Of a stretch of DNA of 64,000 bases, positions 1 through 8,600 are shown piece after piece. Both the position numbers and the translations under genes were made by a program. Location of the stretch: positions 992,001 through 1,056,000 of the forward strand of contig NZ_LVZK01000001.1 of NCBI RefSeq assembly GCF_001652275.1. Direction: 5' to 3'. The notes beneath the pieces were generated by a model. It ran no database searches, had not been told where the DNA came from, and saw nothing but the letters and a program-made list of their open reading frames with translations. Positions within the stretch are counted from its first letter, which is position 1. Every line of letters starts with the position of its first letter. Source of the stretch: Peptidiphaga gingivicola. GTDB lineage: Bacteria > Actinomycetota > Actinomycetes > Actinomycetales > Actinomycetaceae.

Positions 1-2
1 CC

Positions 3-554
3 GTGGGCGGAAACGTCGACGGCCAGAAAGACGGCATTCGGAACGACGGCGCTGGCGATGCTCGCAGGGGCGGCAGGGGTGCGTCCGAACGGCGAGGCGG
101 TTGGCGGCGCGCGACGGCGAAGGTCAGACCCGGGTGGGCGGGCGGCGTCGAAGGTTGGACCGAAGATTGCCTCGTCGAAGTGTCGGTGAAAATCGTGCCG
201 TCGGCGGGTGCCCGGGAAGCGGTCGCTCCACGCTCTCCAACGGAGGTTTGCGCCCCGGCGCCGTCGGCGAATGCCTGGAAGGCTGTGCGGGATGCGCTCG
301 ATGCGTGGATGCTCGGGCTCACCCCCGACCCGGAAGGCCGAGGGTCTCGCGAAGCCTTCGGACTGTGGGGAGGGGCGTCGGTCCGGCGCTGGGAGGACTC
401 GGGATGCGTTCGCCTCTCGATCCTCTCGGGCGGACAGGATGGGCCGGACAGCGTCGAGTCCGTTTACGACGAGGCCGAGGAGGCCGTGCTCGCCGTCGAC
501 CCGAAGGCGAGCGTCCAGTGGATGCAGGACGTTTACTCAGGGCCGCCCCGATGA
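3..554 (+). CDS. Unknown protein, start uncertain (possibly partial)
   Basis: The open frame runs from a GTG at base 3, so the true start may lie upstream of the window or further in (GTG at 186 is another option). The C-terminal ~95 residues look like real protein: two segments of balanced composition with alternating hydrophobic and acidic residues (around AWKAVRDALDAW and DSVESVYDEAEEAV). The first ~60 residues are Gly/Arg-rich and look less like coding sequence. I recognise no family and assign no function. It converges on kup, with a repeat-bearing spacer between them. Confidence 0.45.
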   Translation: MGGNVDGQKDGIRNDGAGDARRGGRGASERRGGWRRATAKVRPGWAGGVEGWTEDCLVEVSVKIVPSAGAREAVAPRSPTEVCAPAPSANAWKAVRDALDAWMLGLTPDPEGRGSREAFGLWGGASVRRWEDSGCVRLSILSGGQDGPDSVESVYDEAEEAVLAVDPKASVQWMQDVYSGPPR

Positions 555-628
555 AGCCGCGGAGGGGCTCTTCGACGCAGTCGCGGCGACGGCAGTTTTC
601 GCGCGACGGCCGTGCTTCGCATGGGGCG

Positions 629-735
629 CTTTTCACGCGGGACTCTGCCTCATGTGGCGGGGCGCGCTTCGGACGGGCCTCCTTTCACGCGGGGCTCTGC
701 TCGTGCGGCGGGGCGCCCTTCACGCGGGGGCTCCT
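629..735. repeat. Imperfect GC-rich repeats in the 3' spacer of kup
   Basis: The decamer TTCACGCGGG occurs at 632, 683 and 719, each within a wider imperfect unit that also carries CTCTGCTC-like and GGCGGGGCGC-like stretches. The block fills most of the spacer between the convergent ends of the first ORF (554) and kup (759). No function is evident. The repeats could arise by slippage or help stop transcription. Confidence 0.5.
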
Positions 736-758
736 TCGCATGCGCGCGCCGCACGGGT

Positions 759-2675
759 CTAGATCAGGACGCGCATCGATATCTCCGCCGTTCTGTCCTT
801 GGGGAGCTTGTTCACCCACGAGGGGGAGGCCGAAACGCGGGAAAGGCCGATGAAGAGCTTCTTGCGCCATTTCCACATCGAGCGTTTGCTCCCTTCCATG
901 ATGTGGATGTGGGAGAGCATGAAGAAGACTTCGTCGTCGAGCCTCCAGGAAAGTTTGAGGGTCCGCTGGCCGTGGCGGATGGTCTCCGTCAGGTCGCGTT
1001 CGTCCATGAATCCGTAGCGGACGGTCATATGCGTGACGCCTCGCACCGGTGAGGCGATCTCGTCTAGAATCACCCGCTTAGAACGCGGAACGTGTGGTGT
1101 GGGAAGGGTCTTGATCGAGACGATGACGACGTTGTCATGCAGCACTCGATTGATCTCCGTGTTCTTCCTCAATGCGAGGGGCGTGGTTGTGAGCATCGAA
1201 TGGGGGTAGATGGCTGTTCCGGGGATTCGCCGAATGGCGGAGGCCGCCAAACCCTGGAGGTACTCGGAAAGGCTTCCTTCGCCGGCTCTGCGCGAATGCG
1301 TCACGAGTTCCTCGCCGCGCCTCCAGGTGGTCATGACAACGAGCATGAACGTCGCGATCGAGAGCGGAAGCCAGCCGCCCGTCGCGATCTTCGTGACGTT
1401 TGCCGCGAAAAGTGGAAGTTCCACGGCCAGGAGCACCGCGGCGGCCAAACCCGTCGCCCATCCTGGCCAGCGCCAGCCCGCCCGGGTGAGCAGCAACAGG
1501 AGCGACGTCGTCAGAAGGAAATCCGTGGTGACCGCCAGTCCGTAAGCTGCGGAGAGCCGCTCGGAGTCCTGGAAAATGAGGATGATCGATGCGACGGAGA
1601 CGAAAAGCAGCAGATTGACGGCCGGAAGGTAGATCTGGCCTGACTCGGTGGCCGAGGTGTGCTTGACCTTCATGTGCGGAAGGTAGCCCAGGTGGGAGGC
1701 CTGCCGCGCGATCGAGTACGCGCCCGAGATCACCGCTTGCGAGGCGATGAGGGTAGCCAAGGTGGCCATGAAGACGAGGGGCACGGTCAGGCTGCTCGGA
1801 ACGAGCATGAAGAAGGGATTGCTCAGCGCTTGCGGTCTGTCGATGAGGAGGGCGCCCTGGCCCAGATAGCACAGGGTCAGAGAGGGCAGGACGACGGCGA
1901 GCCACGTGCCCTGTATGGCCCGGCGCCCGAAATGGGCGATGTCTGCATAGAGGGCCTCCGCGCCTGTGACAGCCAAAACGATGGCGCCCAGGGCGACGAA
2001 GGTGGTTCCCGGGTGGCGCGAGATGAAGGAGACGGTCTCCACGGGGGACAGCGCCACGAGGATGCGCGGGTTGCCGACGATGTGGGGAACCCCCATGCAC
2101 GCCAGAATTCCGAACCAGGCCAGCATGATCGGGCCGAAGACCCTTCCCATTTTCGACGTTCCCTTGCGCTGGGCCAAGAAAAGCGCGGAGAGGATCGCGA
2201 GCGCGGCTGGGACGACGTACTCGGTCATATCGGGAAATGTCACCTCGAGGCCTTCGACGGCGGAAAGGACGGATATCGCGGGGGTGATGACGGAATCGCC
2301 GAAAAACAGGGCTGCTCCGAAAACGCCGAGGAGGGCGACGGCGGAGGCGATCCGGCCGGGCCTCAGGCTGCGGCGGACTCTTGTGGCGAGGGCGAGAATC
2401 CCGCCCTCGCCCTCGTTGTCTGCGCGCAGAACAAAACACACGTACTTGATCGTGACGATGAGGACGAGAACCCAGATGATGCAGGAAATGACGCCGGTTA
2501 TGTCGTCTTCGTCCAGATGCACGGCGCCGCCGTCGAGCGTGAAAACCGTGCGCAGAACGTATAGGGGACTGGTTCCGATGTCGCCAAAGACGACCCCCAG
2601 GGCAGCCAACCCGAGGCCCGCCGATCCGGCGTGCGCCGCGGCGCCGCCTTTCTTGCGCGAAGATGCGACTTTCAT
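759..2675 (-). CDS. kup: Kup-type potassium uptake transporter
   Basis: This is a 638-residue low-affinity K+ uptake permease of the KUP/HAK/KT family, which brings potassium across the cytoplasmic membrane, probably with protons. The family signature GDIGTSPLY lies at residues 31-39. It is followed by the usual array of about 12 hydrophobic helices, with conserved loops such as NEGEGGILAL and GTSKMGR, and a soluble C-terminal domain of about 150 residues. Length is normal. I chose the ATG at 2675 (MKVASSRKK) because AGGATAG sits just upstream; an in-frame start 13 codons further out has no better ribosome site. It stands alone on the minus strand, with a hairpin-rich spacer separating it from the upstream DUF2249 gene. 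Confidence 0.95.
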   Translation of the reverse strand: MKVASSRKKGGAAAHAGSAGLGLAALGVVFGDIGTSPLYVLRTVFTLDGGAVHLDEDDITGVISCIIWVLVLIVTIKYVCFVLRADNEGEGGILALATRVRRSLRPGRIASAVALLGVFGAALFFGDSVITPAISVLSAVEGLEVTFPDMTEYVVPAALAILSALFLAQRKGTSKMGRVFGPIMLAWFGILACMGVPHIVGNPRILVALSPVETVSFISRHPGTTFVALGAIVLAVTGAEALYADIAHFGRRAIQGTWLAVVLPSLTLCYLGQGALLIDRPQALSNPFFMLVPSSLTVPLVFMATLATLIASQAVISGAYSIARQASHLGYLPHMKVKHTSATESGQIYLPAVNLLLFVSVASIILIFQDSERLSAAYGLAVTTDFLLTTSLLLLLTRAGWRWPGWATGLAAAVLLAVELPLFAANVTKIATGGWLPLSIATFMLVVMTTWRRGEELVTHSRRAGEGSLSEYLQGLAASAIRRIPGTAIYPHSMLTTTPLALRKNTEINRVLHDNVVIVSIKTLPTPHVPRSKRVILDEIASPVRGVTHMTVRYGFMDERDLTETIRHGQRTLKLSWRLDDEVFFMLSHIHIMEGSKRSMWKWRKKLFIGLSRVSASPSWVNKLPKDRTAEISMRVLI

Positions 2676-2727
2676 GCCGGCTATCCTACGCCCGGCACCT
2701 CGGGTGTGGCCCAATCGTGGGCGTCAG

Positions 2728-2748
2728 CCGCCCGCCGAGGGCGGGCGG
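2728..2748. terminator. GC-rich hairpin upstream of kup
   Basis: A perfect 9-bp stem (CCGCCCGCC/GGCGGGCGG) with a 3-nt loop lies between the end of the DUF2249 gene and the start of kup. There is no U-tract. It may help end DUF2249 transcription on the minus strand. Confidence 0.4.
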
Positions 2749-2822
2749 AGTGCCAACCGGGCAGGCCCGGGGCGTGGGGAGAAGACCGGGCAAAAGCCGA
2801 GCCTCAGCGGCCTCACCGGGGC

Positions 2823-2851
2823 GGCTCACCGCCGCTCCCGGCCGGTGAGCC
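2823..2851 (-). terminator. Hairpin just after the DUF2249 gene
   Basis: A 9-bp perfect stem (GGCTCACCG/CGGTGAGCC) with an 11-nt loop starts about 15 bases past the stop codon of the minus-strand DUF2249 gene. It has no U-run, as is common for actinobacterial terminators. Confidence 0.5.
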
Positions 2852-2866
2852 AATGGCGAAAGGGGG

Positions 2867-3211
2867 TCACAGGCTTTCGCGTGTGATTTTCACGAGCCAG
2901 AACTCTGGTCCGTTGACGAGGACTTCGTAGGCGAAAGAGCCCGGGAGCTGCTCGACCTGGGCGAGAAGGGGAGCGGGCAGGTGCCCCGCCTTGATCGTCA
3001 GCGCGAATCCCGGGTTCAGCGAGGCCAGGGCGCCGAGAATCGCCGCGTGGCGGACGAAGTGCGGGATGGCGTGGACGTCGAGGATTTCGTCCTCGGAGGT
3101 GTCGAGGATCTTATAGGCTGACGCCGACGTCGAAGCCTTCGCCTTTGCCTCCTCGGCTTTTTCGGTCTTCTCGCCGTGATCGTGACCGCATCCGCAGGTA
3201 TGTTGGGACAT
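2867..3211 (-). CDS. DUF2249 domain protein with His/Cys-rich N-terminus
   Basis: This small soluble protein (114 residues) has a C-terminal ~70 residues matching the DUF2249 pattern, including ILDVHAIPHFVRHAAILGAL and a terminal strand pair ending in FWLVKI. The N-terminus carries CGCGHDHGE (residues 6-14), a likely metal-binding patch, followed by a Lys/Glu/Ala linker. DUF2249 proteins are often linked to metal or nitrogen-oxide chemistry, but the biochemical role is unsettled and I infer none here. A strong AAAGGAGGAG ribosome site precedes the ATG at 3211. It is divergent from the cupin gene. Confidence 0.8.
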   Translation of the reverse strand: MSQHTCGCGHDHGEKTEKAEEAKAKASTSASAYKILDTSEDEILDVHAIPHFVRHAAILGALASLNPGFALTIKAGHLPAPLLAQVEQLPGSFAYEVLVNGPEFWLVKITRESL

Positions 3212-3370
3212 GGAACTCCTCCTTTGTTGAAACAGCTGTTGAAACGGCGCAATGATTCTACGCGGCGAGGCGAAGAGCGGGCGCGGTGCGCTTCGTTTTC
3301 AAGCTCAGCGCGAAGCGTCGGGGCTGGCGGGGCCTCGCCCGAGGCATGCGACTTTTGCCGGCCTTGAGCC

Positions 3371-3408
3371 TGTTTTCAAAGCCATCGCCTTCCATTAGGA
3401 TGAAAACA
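3371..3408. promoter_or_regulatory. Inverted repeat around the cupin promoter
   Basis: A perfect 8-bp inverted repeat, TGTTTTCA (3371-3378) and TGAAAACA (3401-3408), is separated by 22 nt. Between the arms lie a TTTCAA -35-like element and TAGGAT, a plausible -10. The placement fits an operator for the cupin gene that starts at 3438. Confidence 0.4.
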
Positions 3409-3437
3409 AGTGTTCTGCGCATGGAGGATGAGGAATC

Positions 3438-3836
3438 GTGAATGCTCAGATTTTCCCGCGCGGCGATCGGCTTCCCGAGGGGACGTTCACCGGCGCCGCC
3501 TACTTGTATCCGCTTGAAGACAACGATCTGCTCAATGCGGGCGCGGTCACGTTCGAGCCGGGGGCTCGGAACAACTGGCACGCCCATCCCGTGGCCCAGC
3601 TGCTCGTCGTGACCGCGGGAGAGGCCCTTTGCAAAGAGGAGGGCAAGCCGGCCGTGCGCGTCCGCACCGGCGAGAGCGCATACACTCCGGCGGGAGTGCG
3701 CCACTGGCACGGGGCTGTCCCCGACGCCGAAATGACGCATGTCGCCGTGACGCTCAAAGGCCCCGACGGGCCCGTGGAATGGGGCAGGCCGGTGACCGAC
3801 GAGGAGTACGCGCAAGCGGCGGCCGAAGCAGTTTGA
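3438..3836 (+). CDS. Small single-domain cupin protein
   Basis: A 132-residue cupin barrel. The metal-binding motif 1 appears as NNWHAHP (H48, H50) with Q54 following, and motif 2 as GVRHWHG (H89, H91) after the typical TPAGVRHWHG turn. This arrangement is common in small cupins related to carboxymuconolactone decarboxylase partners and detoxification enzymes, but substrate cannot be read from the sequence. GTG start at 3438 with GATGAGGA just upstream. An inverted repeat flanks its presumed promoter, which suggests control by a dedicated regulator. Confidence 0.85.
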   Translation: MNAQIFPRGDRLPEGTFTGAAYLYPLEDNDLLNAGAVTFEPGARNNWHAHPVAQLLVVTAGEALCKEEGKPAVRVRTGESAYTPAGVRHWHGAVPDAEMTHVAVTLKGPDGPVEWGRPVTDEEYAQAAAEAV

Positions 3837-3858
3837 CGGGAGAGGCGGCTGCGAGACT

Positions 3859-4593
3859 GTGACCGGCGCAATGGAGATCGGCGGGAAGGCGATGCGCAAG
3901 CTCGCCGAGTCCGGTTGGGTTGCCGCGCCGTCGGCAGCGGCGGCCTTGTCGGAGGCCGGCCTCCCGCTGCCCGACGTCGGATACCTGGCTGAGGCGTTCG
4001 ACAAAACGGTCTGGAAGGCCGCCGAGGATGCGGCCCGCGGCCTCGCCGAGCGTTTTCGGACGGCTCGGTTCTTCGATGCGACGGAGTTCGAGCCGCTTCT
4101 CGTGCCCGATCCGTCGAGATTCGACGTGCGCGTCCCGGCGCCGGAGGGAGTCCGAGCAGATCAGCCCGAGGTGCTCAAGCCCGATTTTCTAGACGAGAGA
4201 ATCGGCGAGGGCGTCAATGCCTGCGAGGAGGCAGACGCGTGGACCCTGTTCGTCGCGGCGACGTCGCCGGCGGGTTTGGCGATGGGCAGCTATGACGACG
4301 TCGCGGGCGCCCCGTCCGAGGTCTTCACCGTGGAGGGCTTTGACACCCGTTCCCTCATGATCCGCCAGCTGTGGTGCGCCCTGACCTTCCAATGCGGCCG
4401 CGAGATGCCCGACTCGGAGCGGCGCGAGGCGTGGACGTTCACCGTGTTCGCGGGGGAGGCGCCGGTCTCGGGCTCCGTCGTCTCGGGGACCGTGCTGCAC
4501 GGCCAGGTCCGCCAGCGCCTTGGAAAACCGACTCGCGGCATTTCGTCTGCGAGGGTGCGTCCCGCTGTGAGGATTGCGGGCGCCAGCGGGTGA
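3859..4593 (+). CDS. Unknown soluble protein
   Basis: This 244-residue frame begins 22 bases after the cupin stop, so the two are probably co-transcribed. The composition is that of a globular cytoplasmic protein. The region around residues 145-205 contains a hydrophobic core (DAWTLFVAAT) and a conserved-looking WCALTFQCGREM stretch. There is no signal peptide or membrane segment. I do not recognise the family. The start could be GTG 3859 or one of the ATGs at 3871 or 3892; none has a strong ribosome site. Confidence 0.65.
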   Translation: MTGAMEIGGKAMRKLAESGWVAAPSAAAALSEAGLPLPDVGYLAEAFDKTVWKAAEDAARGLAERFRTARFFDATEFEPLLVPDPSRFDVRVPAPEGVRADQPEVLKPDFLDERIGEGVNACEEADAWTLFVAATSPAGLAMGSYDDVAGAPSEVFTVEGFDTRSLMIRQLWCALTFQCGREMPDSERREAWTFTVFAGEAPVSGSVVSGTVLHGQVRQRLGKPTRGISSARVRPAVRIAGASG

Positions 4594-4803
4594 GGACAGA
4601 CGGGCCAAGCCCATCCGGTCCCGCGGTCGGAAAGGCCGAAGGGACGCCCCGCGGCGACGCATGTGCGCTTGCAGGCGCCCGCGGGTGAAAGACGTTCGCG
4701 GCCGAAGGGGCGCCCGCGTCCGCGTTTTCGCTTCTCCCGCTCCGAGGCCAAACGACGTAGACTGTTAGCTTCAGTCCGTATGAAGTCACGCAAAGGGGCG
4801 CCC

Positions 4804-5499
4804 ATGGGCAACTTCGACCTTCACAACCTCCCGGATCAAATCGTCGCCGTCGTCGCGACCTTTGTTCTGTGCCTGCTTCTCGGGGTCGAACGCCAATTCC
4901 ACCAGAAGAACGCCGGCGTTAAGACGCATGTGCTCGTCGGCCTCGGCTCGTGCCTGTTCACGCTGGTCTCGGCCTACGGGTTTACGCCCCCGGATGCGGC
5001 GGGCCTGGACCGTTCCCGAATCGCCGCGCAGATCGTCTCGGGCATCGGCTTCCTTGGAGCGGGCGTCATTTTCGTCAACAACGACACCGTCAAGGGCCTG
5101 ACGACGGCGGCCACGGTGTGGGTGTCCGCCGCGATGGGGATGGCGTGCGGCGCCCACATGATCCCGGTTGCGATCGTCGTTCTTCTGCTGCATTATGCCC
5201 TCATTTTCTTGCTCGGGCCGCTGTCGAACAGGCTTCCCTCGAGTCACCACAACAACCGGACGGTCATCGAATACGAGTCCGGGCACGGCGTCATGCGCCG
5301 AATCCTCCTGACCGCAACCCGCCACGGGTACCGGGCCACGGTGAATTCGACGTCGTCGATCACGACGGAGGAAGGGCCGGGAATGCGCGTGGTCATGCGT
5401 TTCGAAGGCCCCTATCCGCAGGACGCCCTCATTCGCGCCCTGTCGGAGGTAGAAGGCGTGCAGGCCGTCGACGTCGTCGAACCGGGCGACCTCGACTGA
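4804..5499 (+). CDS. MgtC/SapB-family membrane protein
   Basis: A 231-residue protein with an N-terminal MgtC-type membrane domain of about four helices. It includes the family-typical GVERQFHQKNAGVKTH loop and the GIGFLGAGVIF helix, plus TVKGLTTAATVWVSAAMG. A soluble ACT-like C-terminal domain (roughly 150-231) follows. Members are linked to magnesium homeostasis and, in some bacteria, to survival in host cells; the exact activity is not settled. I chose ATG 4804 because AAAGGGG lies at correct spacing; ATG 4780 would add eight residues. It is convergent with the helicase gene. Confidence 0.9.
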   Translation: MGNFDLHNLPDQIVAVVATFVLCLLLGVERQFHQKNAGVKTHVLVGLGSCLFTLVSAYGFTPPDAAGLDRSRIAAQIVSGIGFLGAGVIFVNNDTVKGLTTAATVWVSAAMGMACGAHMIPVAIVVLLLHYALIFLLGPLSNRLPSSHHNNRTVIEYESGHGVMRRILLTATRHGYRATVNSTSSITTEEGPGMRVVMRFEGPYPQDALIRALSEVEGVQAVDVVEPGDLD

Positions 5500-5642
5500 G
5501 GCGGCCAATCCGTCCCTTCGGCATTCGGCCGCTCTCCGGGTTCGCGCGCGTCCGCATGCCGCTTGAATTGTTCAGGCGAGCAGGCCGTCGACGTCGGCGA
5601 GTCTGGCCGTCGACGGGGCACGCGACTTGCGTCGGCCCGGTG

Positions 5643-8600
5643 TCAGCCCAGCAGGTCGCTGACGACGTCGAGGTATGGGTACTGCGACCAGGCGGAGCGG
5701 TCGCCGATGACGTAAAGGCGGTCCTTCGCCCGGCCAACCGCCGCGGTGATGAGATTCGGGTTCTTCGTGACCCTCACCTTCGCCGCGGCCCGGTCGGGGT
5801 CGCCGCCCAAGACGAGGATGACCACCTCGGAGCGGCCGCGCGGCATGCGCTGGATCGTTCCAGTCCTCAAGCCCGGCCAGTGGATCGAGGAAAGCATTTC
5901 CAGTTCGCGCGCCACCTGGGCGAACGGAGTGACGATGAAGATGCGGTCGGCGGAAACCCCCTCGGGTCTGAGCTTGTCGAGAATCTTCCTGACGGCGTCG
6001 ATCTCGAGGGGCTGCACGTGGCTTCCGGGATTGTCTGCGGGTATGTCGATCCATGCGCTTTGCGGAATCGACGTAGGCGAGCCGGCCGCGCCGGCGAAAA
6101 GCGATCCGTCGTAGGCGATTGCATTGAGGATCGAGTGCATCGGCTCAGAGCAGTGGCTTTGAACGCGCAGCGGGATGCCGACCCACAGGCCCGCGGAGGG
6201 CTCTCCGTCGGCCCTCTTGCCGGTGCGCAGGGTCGTGCCGTAGCTGCTGACGCGGTCGGCAAGCGTTTGCACGGAAGCCCCCGGGGCGAGCCATTGGGCC
6301 GTCCCGTACATCGAGGCGATCGACATGCTCGTTTTCATCGGCACGGCGACGGTGGGCTCCAGACGCAGAGGGTCGCCGATCGCGATGGTTCGTCGAGCCC
6401 GGGCGAGCGTTCCCACGGCCATCTGGGGCCGGACCTCGGCCGCTTCGTCCACCGCGAGCCATCCGAAGGCCTCGCGCCCGATCGAATGGAACATGCGCGC
6501 CGCGGCGGTGAAGGTCGTGCAGACCAGGGGAACGGCGAGGAATAGAAGCTGCCATGCGGCGGTCAGTTTCTCCGGCTCGAGGTTGTGCGGGCAGTTCCCG
6601 GCGACGACGTCGGTGGCCGCATCGAGCCCGGGGTGGGTGAACTCTGCTGCCGCGCGCAGGAAGGCGGCGTGCAGCTTCAGGGCGGCCAAGAAAAGCTCCG
6701 AGCGGGCCTCATCGAGTTCGACGTCGAGCCAGGGGGTGTTCTGCTCCCGCTCGGCCTCGCTCTGCGGGGCGCCAGGATAGGACTTTCCCCACAGCCGTCG
6801 ATCCTCTTCGCATTGGCGGGTGAGCCTTGGGATGTCGGCGCGGATCTGGATCAGTTCCTGTTGAATCGCGCTGACGCGGTGGGCGCGTGCGCGCACGAGC
6901 TCTTCGGCCTGAGCCAGAGCCGCACGGGCAAGGCCGTCTGCCTCTGCGGCGGCGGCCTCCCTTGCGCTGAGCTCGTCGTAACGGGCCTGCCAGTCGCGCT
7001 TGGCGCCCCCTCCGGATCCGATCCTGCGGAACAGCCCGGGCTCTTCCCGGCGTTGGCTTTGGACGAGCGCGCTCGCTGCGCGAAGCTCGCGTTCGGAGGA
7101 CGCCGCCGCGTCGATGAGCTCGGGAACCGAGGCCTCCGCCTCCCGCAGCTCCGCCACGGCAACGTAGACCGCGTCTTCGGCGCGGGCGAGGCGAGTGGGG
7201 AGCTGGGCGAGTGTGTCGCGCCGCCTTTCGGCGTCGACCCGCTGCCGGAGAAGGGCTTCGACCTTCTTCTCCACCTCTGCGTAGGCTGCGCATGCGTTCG
7301 CCCAGTCGGCGAGCCTGAGGTTGTCGCGCCGGATCGTCTGTTCCTCGAGGATCGCGTTCATCCCTGCGACGCCGGCCGCTCCGTCCGCGAACCAGTAGTC
7401 GCGACGGAAGGCGGCCTGCTGCGCTTTGGTGTCGAGCTGGGCAGCGACCATCGCCCAAGCCCCCGGGGCGGAGGCTTCGCGATCCGAAGGCCGGTCCGCG
7501 GAGGGGAAGGCTGCTGCGCTCTCGCGATCGCCCGCGGCAGGGGCGCCCGATTCTTCTCCGAGGCCGAGCACGGCGGGAGAATCGGGCGAAGACGCCGATG
7601 GCGCGGAAAAAGCCGATGCGGCAGACTGCGCCGAGGCTGCGGACAAAGGCGACGCAGCGGACAAGGCCGAGGCTGCGGACTGCGCCGAGGGTGCGGACAA
7701 GGCCGATGCGGCAGACTGCGCCGATGCAGCGGGCGAGGGCGAGGCTGCGGACTGCGCCGAGGCCACACCGGGGAGCGATCCCTGATTCGGCGAGTCGGAG
7801 GACGGGGCTGGCGCAGCCGAGGCGGCCGAGAGAGCGGAATCCGCGGGAGGCGCCGAGGCAGCGGGAACGTCCAAGCCCGCGGCCGCCGGATTGCCTGCCG
7901 GATCGGCCTCGGCCGAAGCGGGTTCCTGCGTCGGCGAATAGGGGGCGTTCGAGCCCGGCGCCGTCGAAGTTGCGGAGTCAGCGGACGGCGCGGACTCGAC
8001 CTCCGTCGCATCGACCGTCGCGCCGATCTGTGCCGCATCGGCGGTGGCATTTTCATTCGTAGACGTATCGGTTTCGGCCGGCGCATCGGTTTCTGCCGGC
8101 AAGGCAGAAACCTCCGGAGCCGCAGCGTCTGTCGACGCGCCCGCCGCAGTGGGAAAACCGAACCCCGCCGGGTTCGCCGACGCCGCGATAGCCGATGCCC
8201 CGGAAAGCCGAGAACCTGCCGAGGAAGCGGCAGCCGAGGCGAAGGAGAACGCCGGATCTGAAGACGCCTCCGCCGAGGAAGAATCCGTCTTTCCCATGTG
8301 GAAAGCGGATTGCTTGACGGCAAGCTTCGCGTTGCTCAGCAGCGAAGCGCCGCCGGGGGCCTGCTTGGGAGCGAAGGAGGCGATGTCAATCGGCGGGAGG
8401 GATCCGCCGGCGTCCTCCGAAGAGACTGAAGGCAACGGGAACCCTGCGTTCGACAGGGCCGTTGAATCTATGAGCAGAGAGTCGTTCATCGGCAGGCCGG
8501 CGAACAGTGAGTTCCGGGACTGAGCCGAAGCGGGCGCGTCCGCGGAGGCCTTCCGGCCGGAGCCCGCCGTCACGGGGCGGCCCTCGGGACGGGAGGCCGC

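Noticed and set aside
6585-8261. Long plus-strand frame (558 codons) inside the helicase region
   Set aside because: It lies opposite the helicase gene, is very rich in Arg/Gly and has no family motif; it is an antisense shadow caused by high GC.
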